Source: Chitinophagaceae bacterium (GTDB taxonomy: Bacteria; Bacteroidota; Bacteroidia; Chitinophagales; Chitinophagaceae). From it: DNA of 51,657 nucleotides. Positions 35,052-43,843 of the stretch are shown one piece after another (position 1 is the stretch's first letter; each line of letters opens with the position of its first letter). The notes beneath the pieces were generated by a model. That model was not told where the DNA came from. It saw nothing but the letters and a program-made list of their open reading frames with translations, and made no database searches. Position numbers and translations under genes: made by a program. The stretch spans positions 1-51,657 of the forward strand of contig JAEUVS010000039.1 in the NCBI GenBank assembly GCA_016786745.1. Reading direction: 5' to 3'.

Positions 35052-36500
35052 TTACGCAATGATGTTTTTAACCACGTTACCGTGAACATCGGTGAGCCGG
35101 TAACGGCGCCCGAGATGTTTATAGGTAAGCTTTTCATGATCCAGGCCCATTAAATGAAGCGTTGTCGCCTGGAAGTCGTGCACATGCACAGGATCTTTGG
35201 CAACGTTATAACCAAATTCATCTGTTTCCCCGTAAACGATGCCGGGTTTTACGCCTCCCCCGGCCATCCATATAGTAAAACTTCGCGGATGGTGGTCGCG
35301 CCCGTAATTCTCTTTCGTCAACGCACCCTGGCAATAGTTGGTGCGACCAAATTCTCCACCCCAAATCACCAGGGTTTCGTCTAACAGGCCGCGTTGTTTC
35401 AGATCCGTTACTAACGCTGCCGATGCCTGGTCCGTGTCTTTACACTGGCTCACCAGTTCCTGCGGAAGATTGTTATGCCCATCCCATCCCTGGTGATACA
35501 ATTGCACAAAGCGAACACCATTTTCTGAAAGCTTTCGCGCGAGCAGGCAGTTTGCGGCATAAGTTCCCGGAACAAGGCAATCCGGCCCGTATAATTTTAC
35601 GATTGACTCCGGTTCTTTCGACAGGTCGGTTACTTCCGGTATTTCAGTCTGCATCCGGTATGCCATCTCATATTGCTGGATTTTGGTTTTTATTTCAGGA
35701 TCGCCAAAATCCTGGTAGTTCTCTTCGTTTAATTTTTCCAAACGGTCAAGCATTCTCCTGCGGTCACTTTTATCAATACCCTTCGGGTTATTCAGGTATA
35801 GAACGGGATTGTCGCCGCTGCTGAATTGAACGCCCTGGTGTACCGAGTCGAGAAATCCATTTGTCCATAATTTTGAATATACACCCTGGCCGTTACCGAT
35901 CCCTCTTGAAAGCAATACGCAGAATGCGGGTAGATTTTTGTTTTCACTTCCCAATCCATAGCTGAGCCAGGCGCCCATGCTTGGACGGTTTCCTACCTGC
36001 GCGCCCGTTTGGAAAAAAGTGAGAGCAGGGTCGTGATTGATCGCTTCTGTGTACATACTTTTTATGATGCAGAGTTCATCAACAATACCTGCAGTGTATG
36101 GCAACACTTCGCTGATCCACGCGCCGGCCTGTCCGTATTGTTTGAAGTTGAACATCGTTCCTGCGAGCGGAAATTTTTTCTGATCTGCCGTCATCCCGGT
36201 GAGGCGCTGACCCATGCGTACCGATGCGGGAAGATCTTCACCAAACATCTTCTGCAGTGTGGGCTTGTAATCGAAGAGATCGAGCTGCGAGGGCGCTCCA
36301 TTCTGAAACAGGTAAATGATGCTTTTAGCCTTCGGCGCAAAGTGTGGAAGACCGGCAAGAATTGCATCTTCATCTTTTCCGCTAAACAGATCGGGAATCA
36401 GTAGCGAACCCAATGCAACGCTGCCGATACCAAGGCTCAATCCCGACAGGAACTTGCGGCGGTTGATCTGCATGCGATATTCATTAATTTCTTTTTGCAT
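35052..36500 (-). CDS. DUF1501 Tat-exported protein
   Basis: 482 residues from ATG at 36498-36500; an ATG at codon 10 is an alternative start. Twin-arginine signal INRRKFLSGLSLGIGSVALG. The body has the sulfatase-like DUF1501 pattern: AKSIIYLFQNGAPSQLDLFD, then MYTEAINHDPALTFFQTG, and the closing EFGRTNYCQGA with YGRDHHPRSFTIWMAGGG. It is 3 bases after the DUF1549/DUF1553 gene and immediately before the membrane cytochrome. Such triplets are known from Planctomycetes and Verrucomicrobia and linked to polysaccharide breakdown, but the reaction is unproven. Confidence 0.92.
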   Translation of the reverse strand: MQKEINEYRMQINRRKFLSGLSLGIGSVALGSLLIPDLFSGKDEDAILAGLPHFAPKAKSIIYLFQNGAPSQLDLFDYKPTLQKMFGEDLPASVRMGQRLTGMTADQKKFPLAGTMFNFKQYGQAGAWISEVLPYTAGIVDELCIIKSMYTEAINHDPALTFFQTGAQVGNRPSMGAWLSYGLGSENKNLPAFCVLLSRGIGNGQGVYSKLWTNGFLDSVHQGVQFSSGDNPVLYLNNPKGIDKSDRRRMLDRLEKLNEENYQDFGDPEIKTKIQQYEMAYRMQTEIPEVTDLSKEPESIVKLYGPDCLVPGTYAANCLLARKLSENGVRFVQLYHQGWDGHNNLPQELVSQCKDTDQASAALVTDLKQRGLLDETLVIWGGEFGRTNYCQGALTKENYGRDHHPRSFTIWMAGGGVKPGIVYGETDEFGYNVAKDPVHVHDFQATTLHLMGLDHEKLTYKHLGRRYRLTDVHGNVVKNIIA

Positions 36501-36503
36501 GGT

Positions 36504-38810
36504 TTACGATTTGGTGATGGCCTCTTCCATATTGTAAATGGTATTGATCGTTTTCATCAGGGCGGCGGTTGTAGCTTTATCCGCGTTAACTGTTCGTGGA
36601 TATTCGCCCTGCTGAAGAATTTCTTCCGGATCGAGCTTTTTATTTTGGAAAAGCTGCAATTGTTCATCGTAATAATCTTTGAGAATATTCATTTCGTTTG
36701 CGGATGGCTGGCGGCAAATTATCCGGTGAAATGCTGTACGAATATTTTTATCAGCATCTTTTTCGTTCGACATCAGCCGTTCACTGAACACGCGCGACGC
36801 TTCCATCACCAGGGGGTCGTTCATCATTACGAGGGCCTGTAGCGGTGTGTTTGTTTTTGATCGTTTTACCTCGCATTGGTCGCGGTTGCTTGCGTCGAAA
36901 ATGATCATGGCTGGTGGGGGTACTGTAAGTTTTATGAAATTGTACATGCCACGGCGGTATAATTTTTCGCCATGATCCTGCCTGTATGTTGCAAGCACTC
37001 CTCTTCCTGATGTAGAGCCCTCCCACAGCCCGCCCGGCTGGTACGGTTTTACGCTCGGTCCCCCGATTTCATTGTTTAGTAATCCGCTTGTCGAGAGCAC
37101 CATGTCGCGCACGAATTCGGCGGAAATACGTTGACGCGGACCTCTTGATAACCAAGCATTTTCAGGGTCCATCTTAAGTTTTTCCTGAGTTGCGCGCGTC
37201 GATTGACGATAGGTCGAACTCAAAACGATTGAACGAATGAGCCGCTTGATGTTCCAGCCGTTTTCCATGAAATCAACCGCTAGCCAGTCGAGCAATTGCG
37301 GATGTGATGGAAGTTCACCCTGCATACCCATGTCTCCGCTTGTTTTAACGATGCCCCGGCCAAATATGTCCTGCCAAATGTGGTTGACGAATACACGTGC
37401 CGTGAGTGGATTTTTGCGATCGGTTGTCCATTTTGCAAGACCGATCCTGTTCCGCGGATAAGCGTTGGTGTCGTAAGGCATGATGGACGACAATGCGGAA
37501 GGTTTTACCTGCAGCGTGGGACGATCATATACACCACGTTCAAGCACATACGTTTTGCGAAGTGTGTCGTTTTCTTCCATTACCGAAACGATGAGCCGAC
37601 TCGTGTCTTTATGATTGATAAACGACAGCATTTTGCTGATGTCGTTTTGAGTAATCGGCATGAAGGGAGTTTTTGCAGGGATTGAGGTAGAAACGTCGCC
37701 TTCGAAGCCGGCTTCTTTGCTGTTATTGAAAAACGCGAAGAGCTGGTAGTAATCTTTTTGAGAGAAGGGATCATATTTATGATCGTGGCACTGGGCACAT
37801 TCTATCGTCACGCCCATGATGCCTTTTCCGAAGGTTTTAACTTTATCGAGGTTATACTCGATACGATACTCTTCAGGCACAACGCCTCCTTCTTCCGTGT
37901 ATTTATGGTTTCTTAAAAACGCAGTCGCGAGCTTTTGTTCCTTGGTGGCATCGGGCAAAAGATCGCCTGCGAGCTGCCACGTGAGAAACCGGTCGTAGGG
38001 CATGTTTCGGTTGAACGCGTTTATTACCCAATCGCGCCAGGGCCATTGTGTGCGGATGTTATCGTCCTGGTAGCCGTACGAATCGGAATAGCGTGCGAGG
38101 TCGAGCCATGCGAGGGCCATCTTTTCGCCATAAGTTTTGGAAGAAAGTAACTCATCAACTATTTTCTCATAGGCGTTGGTCGAATTGTCGGCCATAAACT
38201 TTTGCATCAGGCTTTCGGAAGGGGGAAGTCCCGTGAGATCGAGCGAAAGGCGTTTGAGCAATCTTTCTTTATCAGCTTCTTCGTTTGGGGTAAGACCTTT
38301 TTGTTCGATGTTTTCCAGAATAAAATAGTCGAGCTCCTGCCGCGGCCATTCTTTTTGTTTTACTACTGGTAATGGAGAACGTTGTGGGGGTTGAAATGCC
38401 CAGTGTTTTTCGTAGGGTGCGCCTTGCGCGATCCATTTTTTGATAGTAGCAATTTCCTGCGCGTTGAGGATACCGAGATGCGAAACCGGCGGCGGCATTT
38501 GGTAATCGGGATCTTCAGAGCTTATTCGGCGGTATAGCTCCGAGGAATCCGGTTGTCCCTTAACAATGATATAGAGGCTGTCGTTTTCCTGCAGGTGTCC
38601 ATATGCCGAATTGGGATCGTCGAGACGGAGGTTAGCCTCACGCTTGTTGGCATCAGGCCCGTGGCAGGCAAAGCATTTATCAGAAAGTATAGGGCGTACG
38701 TGGAAGTTGTAGCTGACGGTTTCGGGGAGGGTTGGTTCTTTCTCGTTTCGGGAGTGGCAGCTGTATATAATTGCTGTCAGAAGCAGTATGATGGCAGTTT
38801 TGGTTGGCAT
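36504..38810 (-). CDS. DUF1549/DUF1553 planctomycete-type cytochrome lipoprotein
   Basis: 768 residues with ATG start. Lipobox Cys18 (TAIIYSCHS). Haem-binding CFACHGPD at 46-53 with the family sequence VRPILSDKC before it. DUF1549 follows (PPSESLMQKFMADN, later WLDLARYSDSYGYQDD, ECAQCHDHKYDPFSQKDYY), then DUF1553 (RVFVNHIWQDIFGRGIVKT, QMGMQG-like MGMQGELPSHPQLLDWLA, FDASNRDQCEVKRSKTNTPL). A second Cys-x-x-Cys-His is CAQCH. First gene of the set, with the divergent Crp gene 176 bases away. Confidence 0.95.
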   Translation of the reverse strand: MPTKTAIILLLTAIIYSCHSRNEKEPTLPETVSYNFHVRPILSDKCFACHGPDANKREANLRLDDPNSAYGHLQENDSLYIIVKGQPDSSELYRRISSEDPDYQMPPPVSHLGILNAQEIATIKKWIAQGAPYEKHWAFQPPQRSPLPVVKQKEWPRQELDYFILENIEQKGLTPNEEADKERLLKRLSLDLTGLPPSESLMQKFMADNSTNAYEKIVDELLSSKTYGEKMALAWLDLARYSDSYGYQDDNIRTQWPWRDWVINAFNRNMPYDRFLTWQLAGDLLPDATKEQKLATAFLRNHKYTEEGGVVPEEYRIEYNLDKVKTFGKGIMGVTIECAQCHDHKYDPFSQKDYYQLFAFFNNSKEAGFEGDVSTSIPAKTPFMPITQNDISKMLSFINHKDTSRLIVSVMEENDTLRKTYVLERGVYDRPTLQVKPSALSSIMPYDTNAYPRNRIGLAKWTTDRKNPLTARVFVNHIWQDIFGRGIVKTSGDMGMQGELPSHPQLLDWLAVDFMENGWNIKRLIRSIVLSSTYRQSTRATQEKLKMDPENAWLSRGPRQRISAEFVRDMVLSTSGLLNNEIGGPSVKPYQPGGLWEGSTSGRGVLATYRQDHGEKLYRRGMYNFIKLTVPPPAMIIFDASNRDQCEVKRSKTNTPLQALVMMNDPLVMEASRVFSERLMSNEKDADKNIRTAFHRIICRQPSANEMNILKDYYDEQLQLFQNKKLDPEEILQQGEYPRTVNADKATTAALMKTINTIYNMEEAITKS

Positions 38811-38957
38811 GTCGTTAGTCAGGGCCTTTCCAGTGAAAAGTTACCACTTTAAATTAAGGAGATGACCAACATGAACTATATGGTACGTGCCTGACCGGTA
38901 ACATAGTTCATCCTGGCAGCGCGCGTCTTTACAATGTGTGAGCTATGGTGTAACATT

Positions 38958-38965
38958 TACCTTTG
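38958..38965 (+). promoter_or_regulatory. TAnnTTTG box upstream of the Crp-like gene
   Basis: TACCTTTG exactly fits the Bacteroidota -7 consensus TAnnTTTG and lies 21 bases before the ATG at 38987. The matching TTTG about 19 bases further upstream is not clear (TGTG at 38935-38938), so the call rests on one box. Confidence 0.45.
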
Positions 38966-38986
38966 CACGATTAATTCAATTGGCCT

Positions 38987-39568
38987 ATGTTCGACGCGAT
39001 AAAAACTTACTATACCCGTCTTGTCCCTCAACTTTCGCAACCCGAATGGGAGGCTCTGGAAAAATGCCTTAGTATACGGCAGTTTAGAAAAGGAGATTTT
39101 CTCGTAAAAGCCGGGCAGGTATGCAAATATGTGTCGTTCATCAACTCGGGCCTGGCGAGATTATATTATTCTATCGACGGAAAGGACGTTTCGACAGGCT
39201 TCGCGCAACAGGGCGACTATACTTCTGAATATGAAAGTTTTCTCACCCGAAAACCGGCAGCGCAGAACATCGAGGCGCTTACTGAGGTCGAAGCGATAGA
39301 CCTTGGTTACGACGACATGCAACGATTATATAAAACATACCCGGCGTACCAGGAATTCGGTAGAAAAATTTCCGAATTTTTGTTCATCATGTTAAACCAG
39401 CGCAACACTGCGCTCCTCGCACTAACGCCTGAAGAAAGATATACGAACATGATTGAAACGAACGCTAACCTCCTGCAACTGGTTCCCCAATACATGCTTG
39501 CTTCTTATATTGGAGTTACTCCTGAACACCTTAGCCGCGTTAGAAGAAAGCTTAGCGCCGGTTCTTAG
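38987..39568 (+). CDS. Crp/Fnr-family transcriptional regulator
   Basis: 193 residues with ATG start. The cyclic-nucleotide-binding-like beta roll occupies about 15-120 (RKGDFLVKAGQVCKYVSFIN, then FAQQGDYTSEYESFL), and a helical link leads to a short C-terminal helix-turn-helix (MLASYIGVTPEHLSRVRRKL). No Cys cluster for an iron-sulfur centre, so not a classical Fnr. It precedes two small membrane-protein genes on the same strand and diverges from the DUF1549 gene, which it may control; that is inference. Confidence 0.93.
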   Translation: MFDAIKTYYTRLVPQLSQPEWEALEKCLSIRQFRKGDFLVKAGQVCKYVSFINSGLARLYYSIDGKDVSTGFAQQGDYTSEYESFLTRKPAAQNIEALTEVEAIDLGYDDMQRLYKTYPAYQEFGRKISEFLFIMLNQRNTALLALTPEERYTNMIETNANLLQLVPQYMLASYIGVTPEHLSRVRRKLSAGS

Positions 39569-39742
39569 ATAACAGAGTATCCGAAAAATCACAATAAAAT
39601 AATTCTGCGGCAGTTGTACTTTTTAATAGCAATTTTTATTCACATACTCCGTTCCGTGCAACCCACATTGTTGTTCATTCTTAACAAATATCAACGAAAT
39701 CCTGGTCCCACCTGCTGACATTTGTCCTTCAAACAAACGTAT

Positions 39743-40177
39743 ATGTCAGCCGACCGCATCTTTTCTATTTGCAATATGATCGCTATAATGGGATGGATTG
39801 TCCTTGTATTCTTTCCTATGTGGAAGTCGAGGGACCGGTACGTTACCGGCACCATCGCAATTCTGTTTTCTATTATATATACTTCGATCATGGCCCGCAG
39901 CTTTGAGCCCGGAATTTTTGAAAGTTTTGGAACCCTTACTGGTGTAGCCGACCTGTTCCAGAATAAATTCCTGCTCGTTGCAGGCTGGGTTCATTACCTC
40001 GCATTCGACCTGTTTGTGGGTTCATGGATTGTGCGTAATGCGCGGCAGCACAACATTAACCACTGGCTCACCGTACCGGCGTTACTGCTCACATTTATGC
40101 TTGGTCCCGTTGGCTATCTCGTTTATTTCATCATGCGATGGATAAAAACGAAAACTTTTATTGCGCAAGACATTTAA
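39743..40177 (+). CDS. ABA4-like membrane protein
   Basis: 144 residues from the ATG at 39743; an in-frame TTG 21 bases upstream was rejected. Four membrane segments. Motifs of the ABA4-like family: GTLTGVADLFQNKFLLVAGW, then HYLAFDLFVGSWIVRNA and LLLTFMLGPVGYLVYFIMRW. Plant ABA4 is linked to xanthophyll (neoxanthin) formation; the bacterial role is not known. It is 174 bases after the Crp-like gene and 11 bases before the next membrane protein. Confidence 0.85.
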   Translation: MSADRIFSICNMIAIMGWIVLVFFPMWKSRDRYVTGTIAILFSIIYTSIMARSFEPGIFESFGTLTGVADLFQNKFLLVAGWVHYLAFDLFVGSWIVRNARQHNINHWLTVPALLLTFMLGPVGYLVYFIMRWIKTKTFIAQDI

Positions 40178-40188
40178 AATTATTTGCT

Positions 40189-41028
40189 ATGAAACACTCT
40201 CAAATAGAAAAAAACTTGTCATCACCTGCTGTGGAACAAACTCAAAAAGAAAAAAGTTTCCCCTTCCTGACCGGTTTTATTCATGAATTAAATAAAAGGA
40301 ATCCCACACTTTTCTGGTACGGCATATTAAACCTTTTCGCCGCTCTCATTTGCATCATCCTCATACAAACCACAACAATAGAAGTAAACAACATAAACGC
40401 TTTCATCAAGCCCCTGAAATTCTTTATATCAATTGCGATATTCTGTTTTACAGTGGGCTGGATATTTCATTACCTGCAATTACCACGAAAAGTAAGAGCA
40501 TACAACATCATGGCAGTGATCGTTTTTACCTTCGAGAGTTTCGTCATCACCTGGCAGGCCGCTAATGGAAGGTTATCTCACTTCAACACCACTACTCCAC
40601 TCTACGGTGTCCTGTTTAGCCTGATGGGTATCGCTATCGTGGTGCTGACCTTGTGGACGGGCTACTTCGGCGTATTATTTTTCAGGAGGAAAGAATGGAA
40701 CATTCCAATGCCTTATGTGTGGGGCATTCGTCTCGGGATATTATTCTTTGTTGTGTTTGCACTGGAAGGCGGCGTAATGGCCCGCATGTTACAACACACA
40801 GTGGGTGGCGACGATGGAGGAAAAGGATTGCCTTTAGTAAATTGGAACCGCGAGCACGGTGATTTGCGCATCGCTCACTTTTTGGGCATGCACACCTTGC
40901 AGATATTCCCGTTGTTCGGATATTTCATTGCTAAATCCAGCAGGGCCGTGAAAATATTTGCTGCTGTGTATGCAGGGCTGGTGAGCGCTGTCCTCATCCA
41001 GGCGCTGATGGGATTGCCGTTATTATAG
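40189..41028 (+). CDS. Polytopic membrane protein of unknown function
   Basis: 279 residues from the ATG at 40189; a longer in-frame start at 40138 would overlap the previous gene. A charged N-terminus (about 1-40), then about seven membrane segments (WYGILNLFAALICIILIQTT, LKFFISIAIFCFTVGWIFHY and others). A histidine-rich loop pattern, NREHGDLRIAHFLGMHTLQI, near residue 235 could bind metal or haem. I do not recognise the family. It forms a pair with the ABA4-like gene and converges on the lactonase with five bases between stops. Confidence 0.75.
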   Translation: MKHSQIEKNLSSPAVEQTQKEKSFPFLTGFIHELNKRNPTLFWYGILNLFAALICIILIQTTTIEVNNINAFIKPLKFFISIAIFCFTVGWIFHYLQLPRKVRAYNIMAVIVFTFESFVITWQAANGRLSHFNTTTPLYGVLFSLMGIAIVVLTLWTGYFGVLFFRRKEWNIPMPYVWGIRLGILFFVVFALEGGVMARMLQHTVGGDDGGKGLPLVNWNREHGDLRIAHFLGMHTLQIFPLFGYFIAKSSRAVKIFAAVYAGLVSAVLIQALMGLPLL

Positions 41029-41033
41029 CAAGT

Positions 41034-42044
41034 TTATCTAAAAGGAATATGAAACCCTTCTTTCTTCACTTCAAGCGAATACAACTTCTTACCTGTCGTA
41101 ATAAAAAGCGTTTTATTCAATTTACCTCTACCAAAACAGAGATTGGTTGCTGATTTGTTTGGTATGTCAACGTCTACGATCTTCCTTCCATCAGGTGAAA
41201 ATATTCCTATCTTTTCTCCCAAAGCCAGATAAATATTTCCTTCAATATCAACCTTCATTCCATCTGCACCTCGATTGCCTAAATCAATAAATATGCCTTT
41301 GAATTGAACATTTCCGTCGGGAAGTAAAGTGTAGTGAAGTATCGCTCCGCTCGTTTCTGAAATTGGTCCTTTAAAGCTTTCCGGTAAAAAACCTGCGCCC
41401 CCAACATCAAAATTCGCAACATAGAGTGTTTTGTTGTCTGGCGAAATAGCAATACCATTTGGTTGCGATGCATTGGCAATTATTAAATTTACCGTTCCGT
41501 TTGTATCGATCCGATAAACGCCATTTACCGGTTGGTCAACCGGTTCTTTGCCAAAGTATCGTGGATCGGTGAAGTAAATTCTTCCCTTATTATCGATTAC
41601 TAAATCGTTCGGTGCGTTGAATGGTCTATTGTTAAAGAGCCCGGCAAGGATTACGCTTTTACCGCTTTTCATATCGGTCTTTACTATTCTACGTCCACCA
41701 AAATCTGCCCCTTCGCATGCTATCAAATTTCCATCAGTGTCGAATGCAAGGCCGTTCGCCATACCACTTGGAGAACGGAAGACCTTTGCTTCCCCGGTCT
41801 GCGGATTGAACTTCCAGATTATTCCCGCCTTCATTCCCTCAAATTCAGTAAACGCAAGGTCGGTAAAATACAACGTTCCATCAGGCGCCATTGTTGGGCC
41901 TTCTAAAAGTGTTCCTTCTCCACCGGCAAAAACTTCTTTAATTTTCGAGTTGGAATCAACAATGTCAGTACCGGCAGTTTTAGGTTGCGAGAATCCACGG
42001 TAGGAAATAAAGCAAATGGCTAATGCAAGGCAGATAAATTTCAT
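41034..42044 (-). CDS. Secreted SMP-30/gluconolactonase family protein
   Basis: 336 residues with ATG start. Signal peptide MKFICLALAICFISYRGFSQ. Six-bladed propeller motifs: FAGGEGTLLEGPTMAPDGTL, SGMANGLAFDTDGNLIACEG, FNAPNDLVIDNKGRIYFTDP (carrying the Asn and Asp that bind the metal in SMP-30) and SQPNGIAISPDNKTLYVANF. Family members hydrolyse sugar lactones. Periplasmic placement fits oxidative sugar catabolism by the propeller dehydrogenases elsewhere in the window. Monocistronic. Confidence 0.93.
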   Translation of the reverse strand: MKFICLALAICFISYRGFSQPKTAGTDIVDSNSKIKEVFAGGEGTLLEGPTMAPDGTLYFTDLAFTEFEGMKAGIIWKFNPQTGEAKVFRSPSGMANGLAFDTDGNLIACEGADFGGRRIVKTDMKSGKSVILAGLFNNRPFNAPNDLVIDNKGRIYFTDPRYFGKEPVDQPVNGVYRIDTNGTVNLIIANASQPNGIAISPDNKTLYVANFDVGGAGFLPESFKGPISETSGAILHYTLLPDGNVQFKGIFIDLGNRGADGMKVDIEGNIYLALGEKIGIFSPDGRKIVDVDIPNKSATNLCFGRGKLNKTLFITTGKKLYSLEVKKEGFHIPFR

Positions 42045-42287
42045 TTGGGGGTCAATTGAGTTGAAAATTTACTTTATAAAGGAATATAATGAAACTATCT
42101 GACGATAAATTTTAACTTCGTGTCCTTTCTGTTTTCCCAAATTATCGAGTACCTGCCAGTAAGTTCCGGGTGCGTATCCGAAAGATATTGGAAGCTGGAA
42201 GGATGTATCCCGACCTTAACTCTTCATCATGTTCCATCCTTTATTCTGTCAACAATAGGTACAGTCATAAGACTATTCTACAATCAT
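42045..42287. other. Intergenic region without a recognised element
   Basis: 243 bases between the lactonase start and the carboxyltransferase stop. It should hold the lactonase promoter near 42045-42120. I see no strong hairpin, repeat or promoter consensus. A plus-strand frame crossing it into the carboxylase gene is not coding. Confidence 0.4.
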
Positions 42288-43832
42288 TCACAAAGGAATA
42301 TTCCCGTGCTTCCTTCTCGGAAGTTTAACCACTTTATTCTCCAGCATAGCAAATGCCCTGATCAGTTTTATACGTGTCTCTTTCGGCTCAATTACTTCAT
42401 CAATAAAACCTCTTTCAGCAGCGAGATAAGGAGTCGCGAATTTTTCGGCATACTCTGCTTCTCTTTCAGCAAGCTTTTGTACCGGGTCGGCTGCTTCTGC
42501 AATTTCTTTTTTGAAAATAATTTCACTGGCGCCCTTCGCTCCCATCACAGCGATTTCCGCTGTGGGCCATGCGAAATTCATGTCAGCGCCAATGTGTTTT
42601 GAATTCATCACATCGTAAGCGCCGCCGTATGCTTTTCTCGTAATAACGGTGACGCGCGGAACGGTTGCTTCGCTTAATGCATACAGTAATTTTGCGCCGT
42701 TGGTGATAATACCGTTCCATTCCTGGTCGGTACCCGGCAAAAAGCCCGGCACATCCACCAATACCAATAAAGGAATATTGAAACAATCACAAAAACGGGT
42801 GAACCTCGCCGCTTTTTTCGAACTGTTGATATCGAGAACTCCAGCGAGGCTCATCGGTTGATTGGCCACGATGCCAATGCTTCGCCCCGCGAGTCGCGCA
42901 TAGCCAACCACGATGTTTGTTGCATACTCCTTATGAATCTCAAGAAACGAGTCATCGTCGCAAATAGTTTCTATAACGAGCCTCATATCATAAGGCTGGT
43001 TGTTACTTTCAGGAAGAATATCTTCCAGCGACTCGCGTGTTTCATCTCCAGGAGTATAAGGAACTTTAGGTGTAGTGTCCTCGCAGTTTTGCGGCAGGTA
43101 GCTTAAAAGTTTTTTTATCTGCGCGATGCACTCCACGTCGTTTGCAGCCGTGAGATGTGTAACGCCTGACTTATAAGAATGCGCAGAGGCACCACCGAGT
43201 TCCTCTGAACTTACTTCTTCATTGGTAACGGTTTTTACCACGTTCGGGCCCGTAACGAACATATAACTGGTATGCTCAACCATCAGCGTGAAATCGGTCA
43301 TGGCAGGTGAATACACTGCACCTCCTGCACAGGGACCCATAATAGCAGATAGCTGTGGAATAACGCCCGACGATAACACATTCCTGTAAAAGATATCCGC
43401 ATAGCCGCCTAATGATCTTACTCCTTCCTGGATTCTCGCGCCTCCTGAATCGTTCAGGCCGATCATCGGCGCACCGGTCTTCATCGCAAGGTCCATCACC
43501 TTGCATATTTTCTCAGCATGCGTTTCTGAAAGCGCGCCGCCGAACACAGTGAAGTCCTGCGCAAACACATAGGCAAGTCGCCCGTTGATTGTTCCGTAAC
43601 CGGTGATAACACCATCGCCATAATACTGTTGCTTCTCCATCCCAAAATCTTTGGTGCGATGCAGCACGAGCGCGCCAATCTCTTCAAACGATCCGGGATC
43701 CATAAGAAGTGTAATGCGTTCCCGCGCGGTCAACTTTCCTTTTTTATGCTGCGCAGCATTCCTGGCCGCACCGCCGCCCTGCCTGCCTTCATCGATCTTC
43801 CTGCGTAGTATTTCTGACTTACTTTTTTTCAT
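42288..43832 (-). CDS. Acyl-CoA carboxylase carboxyltransferase subunit (PccB-like)
   Basis: 514 residues with ATG start, the usual length. Family landmarks: [60 protein letters not shown] (oxyanion GGAR), [20 protein letters not shown], and near the C-terminus [20 protein letters not shown] and [20 protein letters not shown]. Transfers CO2 from carboxybiotin to an acyl-CoA, most likely propionyl-CoA. The GGAYDVM block, instead of the actinobacterial type, fits the Bacteroidota propionyl-CoA carboxylase / methylmalonyl-CoA decarboxylase group. Last gene of the operon, 11 bases after the biotin carboxylase gene. Confidence 0.95.
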   Translation of the reverse strand: MKKSKSEILRRKIDEGRQGGGAARNAAQHKKGKLTARERITLLMDPGSFEEIGALVLHRTKDFGMEKQQYYGDGVITGYGTINGRLAYVFAQDFTVFGGALSETHAEKICKVMDLAMKTGAPMIGLNDSGGARIQEGVRSLGGYADIFYRNVLSSGVIPQLSAIMGPCAGGAVYSPAMTDFTLMVEHTSYMFVTGPNVVKTVTNEEVSSEELGGASAHSYKSGVTHLTAANDVECIAQIKKLLSYLPQNCEDTTPKVPYTPGDETRESLEDILPESNNQPYDMRLVIETICDDDSFLEIHKEYATNIVVGYARLAGRSIGIVANQPMSLAGVLDINSSKKAARFTRFCDCFNIPLLVLVDVPGFLPGTDQEWNGIITNGAKLLYALSEATVPRVTVITRKAYGGAYDVMNSKHIGADMNFAWPTAEIAVMGAKGASEIIFKKEIAEAADPVQKLAEREAEYAEKFATPYLAAERGFIDEVIEPKETRIKLIRAFAMLENKVVKLPRRKHGNIPL

Positions 43833-43843
43833 GGATCTTATAA

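Noticed and set aside
36009..36404. Plus-strand frame of 131 codons
   Set aside because: Antisense to the DUF1501 gene, with no recognisable domain.
42120..42602. Plus-strand frame of 160 codons
   Set aside because: Runs antisense into the carboxyltransferase gene and has no domain.
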